This document shows, piece after piece, positions 34,467 to 44,784 of a stretch of DNA of 64,000 nt. The stretch's first letter is position 1, and each line of letters opens with the position of its first letter. This stretch comes from Bacteroidales bacterium (GTDB lineage: Bacteria > Bacteroidota > Bacteroidia > Bacteroidales > Muribaculaceae): contig QAMW01000033.1 in NCBI GenBank assembly GCA_003150235.1, positions 1 to 64,000 of the forward strand. Reading direction: 5' to 3'. The position numbers and the translations under genes are program-made. A model generated the notes under the pieces. That model saw only the letters and a program-made list of their open reading frames with translations. It did no database searches and had not been told where the DNA came from.

Positions 34467-35696
34467 TCAAAATTTCAGTTTTTTCAGCCTTGCGACTGCC
34501 TCAACCGTATTTTCATACCGCCCGAATGCAGTAAGCCTGAAATAGCCCTCGCCTGACGGACCGAATCCCGAGCCGGGGGTACCCGCCACATTACATTCCG
34601 ACAAGAGCAAGTCAAAGAAATCCCACGATGACATTCCGCCGGGAGTCTTAATCCAAATATACGGGGCATTGACACCACCATACACGTCAAGACCCGCTTC
34701 AGCCAGCCCATCGCGCAACACCTTGGCATTACGCATATAGTAACCGATTGTCTCCTTTACCTGACGCTGTCCTTTGGGTGAATACAGAGCCTCTGCGGCA
34801 CGTTGCACAACGTAGCTCGCACCGTTGAATTTGGTACATTGACGGCGATTCCACAGAGCGTTGAGCGACACCTCGTTACCTTCGGAGTCAACCCCTTTCA
34901 AGGCTTTCGGCACGACAGTATAGCCGCAGCGCAGCCCGGTGAATCCCGCCGTCTTTGAATAACTGCGGAATTCTATGGCTACTTTTTCGGCACCCGGAAT
35001 CTCATATATGCTGTGGGGCACGTCATCCTCAGTGATATAAGCCTCATAGGCTGAATCAAACATGATGAGCGCATTGTGGGCGAGCGCGTACTCAACCCAC
35101 TTGGCAAGCTGCTCGCGATTCAATGTAGTACCCGTAGGATTATTTGGGTAGCAGAGATATATCACATCAGGATTTCCAACAGGAAGAGCCGGTATAAAAT
35201 CGTTTTCAGCCGTGCACGGCAGATACTCGATATGATCCCACCGACCGCCGCAAAGATTACCTGCACGACCGCTCATGACATTGGTGTCGACATAAACGGG
35301 ATATACGGGGTCAGTAACCGCTATCTTACAATCCACAGAAAGGATATCTCCGATATTTCCCGTGTCGCTTTTAGCTCCGTCGCTGATAAATATCTCATCA
35401 ATACCGATATTCACCCCGCGGCTTTTATAATCGTATTCCGAAATCTTTTCACGCAAGAAAGAATATCCCTGTTCCGGACCATAACCATGGAACGTGAACT
35501 CCGACAACTGGTCATCGGCAGCACGGTGCATAGCATCCACAGCCGCCTGACAAATCGGACATGTCACATCGCCTATGCCCATACGTATTATGTCAGCTTC
35601 CGGATGTGCCTTACGGTAAGCATCGATGCGACGGGCGACCTCTGAAAAGAGATATGCCGCAGGGAGCTTGCAAAAATTATCATTAACCTTTATCAT
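34467..35696 (-). CDS. dapL: LL-diaminopimelate aminotransferase
   Basis: A 409-aa class I/II PLP aminotransferase that converts tetrahydrodipicolinate directly to LL-diaminopimelate in the one-step lysine/peptidoglycan route. The PLP-Lys motif RSYSKTAGFTGLRCGY and the blocks RMGIGDVTCPIC, GYGPEQGYSFLRE and CYPNNPTGTTLN identify DapL. dapF lies directly upstream (30 nt), so the next enzyme of the pathway is co-transcribed. Confidence 0.96.
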   Translation of the reverse strand: MIKVNDNFCKLPAAYLFSEVARRIDAYRKAHPEADIIRMGIGDVTCPICQAAVDAMHRAADDQLSEFTFHGYGPEQGYSFLREKISEYDYKSRGVNIGIDEIFISDGAKSDTGNIGDILSVDCKIAVTDPVYPVYVDTNVMSGRAGNLCGGRWDHIEYLPCTAENDFIPALPVGNPDVIYLCYPNNPTGTTLNREQLAKWVEYALAHNALIMFDSAYEAYITEDDVPHSIYEIPGAEKVAIEFRSYSKTAGFTGLRCGYTVVPKALKGVDSEGNEVSLNALWNRRQCTKFNGASYVVQRAAEALYSPKGQRQVKETIGYYMRNAKVLRDGLAEAGLDVYGGVNAPYIWIKTPGGMSSWDFFDLLLSECNVAGTPGSGFGPSGEGYFRLTAFGRYENTVEAVARLKKLKF

Positions 35697-35726
35697 CGCT
35701 AAAACAATCTTTCTTTATCTTAAAAC

Positions 35727-36575
35727 CTAATACCGTCTTTCATAAGTACCTTCAAAAACCGTGGTCGCTCCACCCGTCATATAAACATGGTTGTCATCGG
35801 GGCGCCACTCGATAGTCAAGTCGCCGCCCCGCAAATGGACTGTGACCGTTCTACCGGTCAATCCGTTCAAGACGGCGGCAACGACGGTGGCACATGCACC
35901 CGTCCCGCAAGCCATGGTCTCGCCACTGCCTCTCTCCCACACTCTCATCTTGATTTCAGAAGGGGACAGTATCGATGCAAACTCTATGTTTGCCCTGTCA
36001 CGCCACATCGGGTGACATTCCAGAGCCGGACCGATATTTTCAAGCGGGAGCGTATCAGGGTCACCGCCAAAAATCACTCCGTGAGGATTACCCATCGACA
36101 CAGCGGTCAGACGATAGCCGGTGCCTTCTGAAACGACAGGCGCGTCTATCATCGAATCGCCATCAAAACTTACAGGTATCTCGGGAGGGAATAACACAGG
36201 CTCACCCATATCTACCGTTACCGTATCGACCATACCGTCGCGCAGATGAAGGTCAAGCACCTTCACTCCGGAAAGAGTCTCGAGAGTAACGCGGGTCTTA
36301 TCGGTAAGACCCTTGTCATATACATATTTTCCGACACAACGGCTACCGTTGCCACACATCTTTGCCTCAGAGCCGTCGGCATTGAATATACGCATTTTAA
36401 AATCGGCGATTTCAGAGGGACAAATGAGAATGATACCGTCGCCTCCTACTCCTGTGTGACGATCACTCATCTCGATTGATAACTGCGGCGGGCAATCGGG
36501 CTGACCATTCATACAGTTAATGTATATATAGTCGTTACTGATGCCGTGCATCTTGGTGAATCTAATCGGGTTCAT
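35727..36575 (-). CDS. dapF: Diaminopimelate epimerase
   Basis: A 282-aa enzyme interconverting LL- and meso-diaminopimelate. Both catalytic Cys motifs are present: MCGNGSRCVG in the first half and ACGTGACA in the second. KMHGISNDYIYI is the typical N-terminus. Starts at 36575 and 36581 are equally plausible; the upstream in-frame ATG at 36623 lies ahead of the promoter box at 36603-36610 and is unlikely. It is the first gene of the dapF-dapL-glnN-gltBD run. Confidence 0.95.
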   Translation of the reverse strand: MNPIRFTKMHGISNDYIYINCMNGQPDCPPQLSIEMSDRHTGVGGDGIILICPSEIADFKMRIFNADGSEAKMCGNGSRCVGKYVYDKGLTDKTRVTLETLSGVKVLDLHLRDGMVDTVTVDMGEPVLFPPEIPVSFDGDSMIDAPVVSEGTGYRLTAVSMGNPHGVIFGGDPDTLPLENIGPALECHPMWRDRANIEFASILSPSEIKMRVWERGSGETMACGTGACATVVAAVLNGLTGRTVTVHLRGGDLTIEWRPDDNHVYMTGGATTVFEGTYERRY

Positions 36576-36602
36576 CGACATGATCGTAATCGTATTTCGA
36601 TG

Positions 36603-36610
36603 CAAAGATA
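36603..36610 (-). promoter_or_regulatory. -7 box for dapF
   Basis: TATCTTTG on the minus strand matches TAnnTTTG. The transcription start would be near 36596, about 20 nt before the dapF start codon. Confidence 0.55.
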
Positions 36611-36746
36611 TACATTTTGTCATTAACTACAATATTTTTTGAAAATTTTTCTTCAAAAAACTGAATTATTTTGACAAATAGCATTTTTGACCATCAAAAC
36701 GATTGAATATTGCCACCAATAAGCGCACTTTTAAAGCATATTGTCA

Positions 36747-37214
36747 CTATACCTTCAACATTTTCCCTTTCCCGACATTTACGGGCAAAGCACCGAGAAG
36801 CGAATAAGTCTCCTGCACCACACCGTCAACTGCACTGCGGTCAATATGATGCTGCAGCATCACTTCATCAAGTGCCGCTGCATAATCACGCTTATGTGAA
36901 GCGTTAAGCTCAGTCCAGTTTATATCCTTAAAAAGCTCGGCAATATTTCTGTCGAGAGGAAGACGACCCTGCAGCATCAACACAGCAATCACCGGATATC
37001 CGGCATAACCTTGCCAGTAGGTAGCATTGTCATTGGAGGTATAGTCTTCCCCTTGCCATGTGACGGTATATGTCTTCTTACCATCGGATGATGTAACTTT
37101 TGCGACACCCTGCGCGGTAGGCATCAGACAGCCTTCCTCAGTGATGAATTTAACTCTGTCATCGGCTATGGCACTTAGTGCCTCATAAATCTTCTCAACC
37201 GGTCCAATTTTCAT
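36747..37214 (-). CDS. Conserved-looking hypothetical protein, 155 aa
   Basis: I do not recognise this protein. It has no signal peptide or membrane segment. The start at 37214 (MKIGPVEKIYEAL) is preferred over 37223. Visible features are GCLMPTAQGVAKVTSSDGKKTYTV-type beta strands (read over 37070-37140), a hydrophobic helix YPVIAVLMLQGRL and a charged helical C-terminal half ending in a Lys/Gly-rich tail. Codon use is like the neighbours, so it is likely a real cytosolic protein. It sits 66 nt after sprA and before dapF, which has its own promoter. Confidence 0.75.
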   Translation of the reverse strand: MKIGPVEKIYEALSAIADDRVKFITEEGCLMPTAQGVAKVTSSDGKKTYTVTWQGEDYTSNDNATYWQGYAGYPVIAVLMLQGRLPLDRNIAELFKDINWTELNASHKRDYAAALDEVMLQHHIDRSAVDGVVQETYSLLGALPVNVGKGKMLKV

Positions 37215-37280
37215 AATTTCCAAATTTTAATCAATGAAATAACATCATGACAGCATGAATTGTTCCATCACGGGAAATTG

Positions 37281-40200
37281 TTATCGGGCAAGATTGAGAT
37301 TGAAAGTAAGTCCGTAACTGCTGTTGGTGGTAGGGAACGCACTCGATGAAATCAACGGCGTATTAATCTGATGGTCGAAAAAAGCACCGAGTGTCACGCG
37401 ACGGCTCATTATGTATTGAGCCGTGACATTAACGCTTATCGAGCGTGTGCCGGAAGTCGCCTGGGCGTAGTTGCTTTCAATGCGTCGTATCAGTGCATGG
37501 CTCTGTGCAAGCGAGAAGTCGGCATTTACAGTTAGGTCGTTGCTTATGCCCCTGCCCGAACCTTTCATCTTAAGCACGGTGTTAAACCCGACAAACTTGT
37601 AACCTGCGCCGACGGTGATATTACGGGTCTGCGCCTCTACAAGCTGACCTGCATCAGAATTAAGGGTAAGTGTGCGACTGTCGCGGTACTCCGCATTAAG
37701 TTTCAAATCGTTTTTAAGAGTAACCTGCACACCGAATAGAGGCGCAAATTTCTCAGTTATCGCAACCGATGATATATTGTATGGCGACGATGGCACAGGA
37801 GCACCGGTGAGTTCATCAATCGTGAATCCGAGATCACCGTCTACCTCCATCCAATTAAGGAATGAAGAGTAACTCCCCACTGAATATGTGCACTGATAGG
37901 CGTGGGTAAGCGTGATATTCTTAAATATGTTGCTGAGATTACCCATGCGTATCAAGCCATCGTAAGTCACCCTCCAGTTAGGAAGCATCTGGGCGAGCGA
38001 AGGGAATGGAGTAAGATATATCTTTGACGCATCCACTCCGGTATATGCAGCAAGGAATGCCGGAATAAGCACATCACTGCCCGCGCGGTTGACAGTCCCT
38101 ACCTCCGGATCAAACGGGCGACCGGCATTCGGATTATCCTTCATGAAGCCGCCTGTAGGATAGTTCAGACCTCTATACCTGCTTTCTATACGGTCGGCGA
38201 TTACCGGTATATTGGCAAGAAACTGATCAAACGCGGCACTGTGATATCCGTCATCAGCCTTGGCTGTGCGGAGTGCGGTGGCAATCGCACAATGAGTCTT
38301 TGTATAGCTACCGCTCCGGGTCACGGGCATGTTGTCATACATGAACTGTGTCTGTGAGTTTCTGTTGTCAGTGCGGTTGTTAGTCAGTTTTATCTTCAAT
38401 CCTCTTATCGGTTCAAGATCGACCTCAAAATTAAATTCATTGGTATTGGACCATATTGAAGGTGATGTCTGAGTGTCATTACAGATAAGCCAGCCTCTTT
38501 CCTTAGCTTTTTCAACATATCCTTCGCCCACAAAGCCGAAGGCAAAGTCAAGTCCGGGCGCAAGGGGTCCGTAGCTGCGCGTCTGACCGAATCCGTCGCC
38601 TATTTCAGGAGCAAAGAGGGGTATTGAAAGCGAATGTGATGTGCGGAAACGCACATTGACGCTCCTTACTAGCATGGCAAAGCGTGTGGCATGTTCCCCT
38701 ATCTCGCGCCAAGTGGACTTCTCCTCTTTAAGCTGCTCGGTTATGGTAAACTTTATATTCTGGTCGCCGCGTGTAAGCACCTCGACAGTGTTGTTGTCCT
38801 TGACGACAGTCTTGACAGCAAACGGCTTTCCATCGGTGGTAGTCGCAGAGACCTTGACTTTCTTATTGCGGAGATTGTGCTTGATTACAAGCGATGTGTC
38901 GGGCAACAACTTGAATGTACGCTCAAACTTTTTCGGCTTTGTCGCGGCAGTGGGACGACGTGTAGAGCTGAAGCGCTGGTTGACCTTCTTAAGGTAACTG
39001 AACTTATTATAAAGCCCCTCGAGATTTATCCTTCCGTCGACATTCCATGATGCCTGATTGGCGATAGTGTTACCTATATTCACGCCATCGACGGTCGCGC
39101 CACGGTCCCAGCGATAAGTGGCATTATAGCTTACTGACCCTGAAAGGAAGTCGACAACCGGAATACGGTTGAACGGCGCACGATATGACGCGACAAAACT
39201 CTGGTTGTAAGCCCACGGAGTACCGAGATGTAATATGCTGTTGAGCACAGTATCTTTCCATTCCTTATATTTATCAGGGAACAGTTTACGGTTTACCGCG
39301 CCAATCGGTTCCTCGATGCGCGCCGACGTATTGGATGTAAACGACACATTCAGCGACTTGGTGAGATTCCATGACAGGTTCAGCTGGCGGTCCCAGATAA
39401 AGTTTTTAGATACCGATACCGGCAGCTTGAATATCTGGTCAATCTCGCTGCGAGTCTGCTGCTCGTAGTAGTAACGCGACATCGTGGTAAGGAATGAGAT
39501 GTTGGCGGGAAGATAATTGATTTCCCACTCCTTCAGGAATTTCGCATTCTTAGACTTGGATTTCACCCAACCGAATGGCTTGACACCTTTCACATAGGGA
39601 GTCCAGGAATACTGGAACGACCCTCTATAGTCATTGGTATTCTCGTATTCGGTGGTAGGATTCATCTCGTTGCGCTTATTAAACGAAAAATTAAATGTAA
39701 AGTTAGCCGGATCCCATGGCATAGGATTTGCACTCTGAATGTCAAAACGCAAGCCCGAAATACTGAAACTCTGCACAGTCGACCGGTCAACAGAATAATT
39801 GGATATAGAGTCACGCTCCTGCTTGGTTGCCGCCTCGTCAAGAGCATCTTTCAATAGCACATCCTGGTCGAGCGGATTATATTTCGGAGAGGTCTTTTCC
39901 TTTGAAATTGAATAATATATAGGAGCCTTGAGTTTCGCCTTTTCCGGGATAAAACGTCCTAAATCTGCCTGTACGGCAAAATTATACTGCTCATAGTCAT
40001 CCATACGGCGCGCGTTAAGCGGCTGGTCAACTCCTCCGAAACCGGCAGTCTCCTTATGCACTCCGAAATTAAGGGTGGCGATATCCGACACGCCGAGATT
40101 TACGTTTGCCTTGGCTGCCCATCCGCCGCTCTCATCGAAATCGGTGACCTTCAACTCATTGACCCATACTATACCGTCACGCGTCGAACTGGTGTTGTTA

Positions 40201-43200
40201 CGCACACCTATGAGCATCACCCTGACATCACTCAGCGACGGATTTCCCATAACCGCCATGCGATTCTGTTCATTGTCAGGGTCACGACCGGTATATAAGG
40301 TGGTGAAGCTGACAGTGGAATTTGCCTGATGACGCTCCATATTACGCTCCTTTTTCAAGTTGACAAGATTCTGCAAGGCAAAGTCAAGACGATTGGACAA
40401 CGGCCACACCTTGTACTGGTCCTCGCCTGTGTCATGATACTTGTTAGCTGAAGTAATATGGGGTGTGAGCGTGAGCGGTATCTCATACTCGTAGTAGTTG
40501 TTCTTTATGTCAGTACCAAGACGGATAAATAGCGACAGCTCACCCGACTTTAGATTGGTGGCATCATCGATAAGACTCTCGGCGTGTACCCACATCTGCA
40601 TGCGCTTGTAGTTGCGAAGGTCATGGGAAGTGTTTCGGTACACACCCCGTGCATCTCCTGCATGAAGTCCTGTAACCTTCAGCGACATCGACTGCTCGTT
40701 TAGCTGGGTTATCTGCGACTGTCCCGGGTCGGTGATTCGAGTCACGCCCGGAGGCAACACATAGTTAACCGGTTCCCTGCCGGCATTTTCCTCGATGTTC
40801 ACCACCGAAACATCAAGCTGCCCTTCGGCAGGAGCGTCACCACGACTGTTAAGGTTGAAATCATAAGGACGCCATTCGCCTCTCACCAGTTCAAGCGTGG
40901 CGAAACGGAGATGTGTCACCTGCTTGAATCCGGTCATGAACATTCGTGCAAAACGTATCGTAGAGAAATCGTTGATTGAACCGACTACACGCTCATAATC
41001 ATCCAAAGGTATCTTAAACTGATACCACTCTACTTCCTGGTCGCTTCCGTCACGGGTCCTTACAAGCGACACCTGCTTGTCGGTAATGTAGTTCTTTCCC
41101 ACGACAAGGTCCTCGGGACGTATCGACACCTTATATTGGAAATAACGCTCATACTCGTTGAGGGTGTTGTCTTGATTTATATCCTCCACATCAGGCGATG
41201 TGCGTGCCGACTGATACAGCGGGTCGGGAGCATCGTCGGGAGACAGGGAGTTACCCTCGACCCCGTTGTAATGCTTGTAGCGTTCAAGTATGGAAAGCCG
41301 CTCTTCGTCGTAGTCATATCCGCGATAGAAATGGTAATTATCGCCCGCCGGGTCATTGAATGGAGAAAATTGGTCAGCCTGCATACGCTCGATAGCTGAC
41401 GGAGCAAGTTTATTACGCAGCTGGTCAAGATAGTTGGAATATGAGTCAAAATGAAACTCTTCGTCATTTTTCAACCCGTCAAGACCGACATCCTGCACAA
41501 GACGCGCCCCGGCATTGTTATCGAAAGCGTAGGTCAAAGAATTCTGCTTGGAAACTCTACCCCATACAGTTTCGGTAAGGAACTGGTCGTTGCCGTCATA
41601 AGGAATACCGTTTTCATACGACTTCAATCCGTCTTTCAGGATATCCTCGCTTATCTCTCCGAAATTGAGGTAAAGATCGCCTCCGTCGTAATTGGGATTC
41701 TCCGGGTCAAGGAAAGGATTCATCATCCAGAACTGCACATATTCAATATTAGCCTGCTCGAAGTTGGTGTTGTCCATCTTCCTCATGATACCACCCCACC
41801 GCGATTCGGGGTTAAGCAATTCACCCTGGTCGTTTATGTTTACGGCATCAAGGTTGTAAGGTCCGCGCTCCGTCGGGTAATATGAAAGATTAAGGGTCTG
41901 GATTATATTGGACTCTCCGTAAGCGAGCTGACGGTCAGGGAAAATCTCTGTGGATGTCACCTCTCTCACATAGGGATTGGAAAGCTGGGCGAGATCCGCG
42001 CTGATATAGCCTGGAGCAAGCGATGAATTACGCTGGGTAAACATCCTGTCGATATAATACCATGACAGCAACGCACGATTTTTACCGTAGTCCACATTAT
42101 TGGAAAGAGCCGCTTCGGGGAAAAGGGCGTTTTTACCCGATTCATAAGGCGTGGAGGCAAGCACCCACGCATAGGGTGAACGTAGGTCTATACCGGTCTG
42201 TGTAGACTCGAAATCATCAATGTAGGAGCTGCCCTTATTTGAACCGCTTTTCTGTTTGTGCGGCACAAGCTGCGCAAATTCAGCCTGAACACTGAACGTC
42301 GACGGCTGTGTCGCATTCACTGTCGGTATCTTGTTGACAAGATTGGTGAGCCACATAAACTGGGTGTTATATGCGAGGTTAACGCCCCACATGGTATTGT
42401 TTATAAGCTCATTGCCTATGTTGACTTTTTCCGTAAGCGCTTTTTCCGAAAAGTGCATTATCGTGGCACCGATATTGAAATCCTTATTAAACTTGTAGTT
42501 AAGGTCGAGTCCGAGCAATGTCTTTCGCTGGGTGCTGAACATCGACTGGTTTTCCAGTGTCACGCTTATGCTCTGTCCTGAATCGATAATACTCTGATTG
42601 GTAATCGTGACGATACCCATCGAATAATCGACCGTGTAATCGCTGTTTTCAACCAGGCGCACACCGCCTGCCATAACCACTACCGAACCACGCGGCACAT
42701 TCATAGCGTTAAGGCGTATCTGCGAGCCGCTCGACGCCTGATACTCACCGGTAAGTATAAACTTGTTTTTATCGGCAAACTGACGGGCTATGACAAGCGT
42801 GGAGTCATATAACTCCTGATAGAGATACTTGTCTCTTACAGCCGCATCCGGAATCACTTTGGCAAGATGAGAGCCAAACGGCTCGACAACCGGGAATATC
42901 ACCTTTCCGGTCGACGACAGTATAGTGTACCCCTCAATGAAGTCAAAAAATCCGTCGGGATTAGAGTTCTCGCTGGCATCAATACGGTCAAGGTTCATCA
43001 CCTGAAGCAATGACTTGTCGGAAAGCCCGGCAATAGGCAGATAATTTATCTGAGTACCGGTAGTATCGTTGAGATACTTTATGTTAAGACGGAAATTGGA
43101 TTTCTGTATCTGATATGCTCCGAGTGAATACACATTCTTCATCATAAGGTCCCACATCGGGAGCTTCGGCGCGACAGTGGTGCTTTTAAGCATCTTGACA

Positions 43201-44732
43201 TAGAGCGACTGGTCGGTTGTGGTGATGTCGGCAGAGAATTCACCTACCTGATAGACCTGTCCGCGATATGTGTATTCGTATGCCACACCAAGCACCTCGT
43301 CGGCATTCAGGGCAGTCTTGATGGAAATGTAGCCGAGAGTCGAGTTAAGGGTGTATTCCGATGACTGTAGCAAGCGGGCGCTCTCTACTTTCTCATAGTC
43401 CTTGCCGCCCTCTATACCATACGCGGCGAGAGGTTCGAGTGCCTGTGTAACCGTATTGATGTTACGTGCACCGGGATAATCATTTTTTATTACCGACAAC
43501 AGGTTATTGGAACTGTTGCTCGGATTGGCATTTGCCTGATTGGGAATCCAATAATCATTGGCAAGCACACGGTTTTCGCCAAGGTCCATGAACGCCACTA
43601 TGTTACGCGACTGATTGTAGTTGCCGCTCTTGTTAGTGACCCAAACCTCCACACGCGTTATATTCACGCCCGAACTAACGTAGGGGAGTTTAGACGCAAA
43701 TGAATCATAATTATCCCTGAAGAAATGACCGAGAAAATAATGGCGGTTCTGGTCATATTCATCGGCATTGATACTGAAATCGGTGGTCTGCACACCACCC
43801 TTGGTATTGACAGTACGCGACTCACTGTTTTGCTGTGACACAAGTGCCGTAGCCGTCAACTTGCCAAACTGTAGCTGAGACTTTATACCAAAAAGTGCCG
43901 TGCTTCCTCTTATGAGCGAGGAACCGGTAGTCATGCTCACGTTACCAGCCTCGATACTCTTGACTATATCATCCTCAGTACCCTCATATTGCAGCTTGAT
44001 ATTCTTAGAGTCAAAATCAAAGGTGGCATCGGTGTTATACGACATGTTAAATTTCATCCTGTCGCCTACCGAGGCATTGATAGTTGCCTGTATTTTCTGG
44101 TCGAAATCAAAATATGTCTTGCGACGCGCGGTAAGCGACAGTGCCGGGTTATCGGTCTTGTTACTTTTAACACCTGCCGAAATCTGAACGGAGCCTTGTG
44201 TCTTCAACTGCACACCTCCGGGACCGAATATCTTTTCAAGCGGGCCGAGGGCAAAATTCATGTCAAGCACATTGAACGGCTCCTTGTCTTTCTCGCCCTG
44301 GAGCAGTTCGGAATTACGCTTGTTGAAATAAGTACGCATCGATTTGCGCAACTCCATGTTGCCATACTGTTCCGGAGTGAGCATGAAAGGAGTTGCAACC
44401 TCAAAGTCGCCGACTTTTGTACGGATAATGTAACACCCCGATTCTATATCATATTCCGCTTCGGTGCGCACGTTATCAGGTGTCGAGAGATCGGCGGCAA
44501 GCTCATCTTCAGCGAGAGCCTCATAATCAGGGGGTATGGTTGGCTGAACAGGGAATGGTGAGCCTGTGGAATCCTGGACCACTACAGGTCCTCCCGGAGG
44601 AGGCGGGGGCGGCATCAGACTTGATTCATGATACTGCGCACGTACAAAAAAACCGTTAGCCGAACCTAAAATGAAGCCCGGGACAACAGCACATAGCAAT
44701 ATCTTTGTAAGTCTACGCCTAATTCGTAACAT
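37281..44732 (-). CDS. sprA: Giant outer-membrane protein SprA/Sov (type IX secretion translocon)
   Basis: A 2483-aa protein, the typical size of SprA (also called Sov), the 36-strand outer-membrane barrel through which type IX cargo leaves the cell. An N-terminal signal/anchor and Pro-rich stretch (PPPPPPGGPVVVQ) is followed by long beta-rich blocks with alternating aromatic residues, e.g. YFDFDQKIQATINASVGDRM and GSSYIDDFESTQTGIDLRSP, both hallmarks of the family. It ends with a beta-strand finishing in NLNLAR. SprA is often retained in gut Bacteroidales; other T9SS genes are not in this window. It is downstream of ruvA (about 50 nt), an arrangement I believe is shared by related genomes. 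Confidence 0.95.
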   Translation of the reverse strand: MLRIRRRLTKILLCAVVPGFILGSANGFFVRAQYHESSLMPPPPPPGGPVVVQDSTGSPFPVQPTIPPDYEALAEDELAADLSTPDNVRTEAEYDIESGCYIIRTKVGDFEVATPFMLTPEQYGNMELRKSMRTYFNKRNSELLQGEKDKEPFNVLDMNFALGPLEKIFGPGGVQLKTQGSVQISAGVKSNKTDNPALSLTARRKTYFDFDQKIQATINASVGDRMKFNMSYNTDATFDFDSKNIKLQYEGTEDDIVKSIEAGNVSMTTGSSLIRGSTALFGIKSQLQFGKLTATALVSQQNSESRTVNTKGGVQTTDFSINADEYDQNRHYFLGHFFRDNYDSFASKLPYVSSGVNITRVEVWVTNKSGNYNQSRNIVAFMDLGENRVLANDYWIPNQANANPSNSSNNLLSVIKNDYPGARNINTVTQALEPLAAYGIEGGKDYEKVESARLLQSSEYTLNSTLGYISIKTALNADEVLGVAYEYTYRGQVYQVGEFSADITTTDQSLYVKMLKSTTVAPKLPMWDLMMKNVYSLGAYQIQKSNFRLNIKYLNDTTGTQINYLPIAGLSDKSLLQVMNLDRIDASENSNPDGFFDFIEGYTILSSTGKVIFPVVEPFGSHLAKVIPDAAVRDKYLYQELYDSTLVIARQFADKNKFILTGEYQASSGSQIRLNAMNVPRGSVVVMAGGVRLVENSDYTVDYSMGIVTITNQSIIDSGQSISVTLENQSMFSTQRKTLLGLDLNYKFNKDFNIGATIMHFSEKALTEKVNIGNELINNTMWGVNLAYNTQFMWLTNLVNKIPTVNATQPSTFSVQAEFAQLVPHKQKSGSNKGSSYIDDFESTQTGIDLRSPYAWVLASTPYESGKNALFPEAALSNNVDYGKNRALLSWYYIDRMFTQRNSSLAPGYISADLAQLSNPYVREVTSTEIFPDRQLAYGESNIIQTLNLSYYPTERGPYNLDAVNINDQGELLNPESRWGGIMRKMDNTNFEQANIEYVQFWMMNPFLDPENPNYDGGDLYLNFGEISEDILKDGLKSYENGIPYDGNDQFLTETVWGRVSKQNSLTYAFDNNAGARLVQDVGLDGLKNDEEFHFDSYSNYLDQLRNKLAPSAIERMQADQFSPFNDPAGDNYHFYRGYDYDEERLSILERYKHYNGVEGNSLSPDDAPDPLYQSARTSPDVEDINQDNTLNEYERYFQYKVSIRPEDLVVGKNYITDKQVSLVRTRDGSDQEVEWYQFKIPLDDYERVVGSINDFSTIRFARMFMTGFKQVTHLRFATLELVRGEWRPYDFNLNSRGDAPAEGQLDVSVVNIEENAGREPVNYVLPPGVTRITDPGQSQITQLNEQSMSLKVTGLHAGDARGVYRNTSHDLRNYKRMQMWVHAESLIDDATNLKSGELSLFIRLGTDIKNNYYEYEIPLTLTPHITSANKYHDTGEDQYKVWPLSNRLDFALQNLVNLKKERNMERHQANSTVSFTTLYTGRDPDNEQNRMAVMGNPSLSDVRVMLIGVRNNTSSTRDGIVWVNELKVTDFDESGGWAAKANVNLGVSDIATLNFGVHKETAGFGGVDQPLNARRMDDYEQYNFAVQADLGRFIPEKAKLKAPIYYSISKEKTSPKYNPLDQDVLLKDALDEAATKQERDSISNYSVDRSTVQSFSISGLRFDIQSANPMPWDPANFTFNFSFNKRNEMNPTTEYENTNDYRGSFQYSWTPYVKGVKPFGWVKSKSKNAKFLKEWEINYLPANISFLTTMSRYYYEQQTRSEIDQIFKLPVSVSKNFIWDRQLNLSWNLTKSLNVSFTSNTSARIEEPIGAVNRKLFPDKYKEWKDTVLNSILHLGTPWAYNQSFVASYRAPFNRIPVVDFLSGSVSYNATYRWDRGATVDGVNIGNTIANQASWNVDGRINLEGLYNKFSYLKKVNQRFSSTRRPTAATKPKKFERTFKLLPDTSLVIKHNLRNKKVKVSATTTDGKPFAVKTVVKDNNTVEVLTRGDQNIKFTITEQLKEEKSTWREIGEHATRFAMLVRSVNVRFRTSHSLSIPLFAPEIGDGFGQTRSYGPLAPGLDFAFGFVGEGYVEKAKERGWLICNDTQTSPSIWSNTNEFNFEVDLEPIRGLKIKLTNNRTDNRNSQTQFMYDNMPVTRSGSYTKTHCAIATALRTAKADDGYHSAAFDQFLANIPVIADRIESRYRGLNYPTGGFMKDNPNAGRPFDPEVGTVNRAGSDVLIPAFLAAYTGVDASKIYLTPFPSLAQMLPNWRVTYDGLIRMGNLSNIFKNITLTHAYQCTYSVGSYSSFLNWMEVDGDLGFTIDELTGAPVPSSPYNISSVAITEKFAPLFGVQVTLKNDLKLNAEYRDSRTLTLNSDAGQLVEAQTRNITVGAGYKFVGFNTVLKMKGSGRGISNDLTVNADFSLAQSHALIRRIESNYAQATSGTRSISVNVTAQYIMSRRVTLGAFFDHQINTPLISSSAFPTTNSSYGLTFNLNLAR

Positions 44733-44784
44733 CGCAAGTGGATTACCACCAAAACTCTCACCGCGACATCCCGCGACTCGACGG

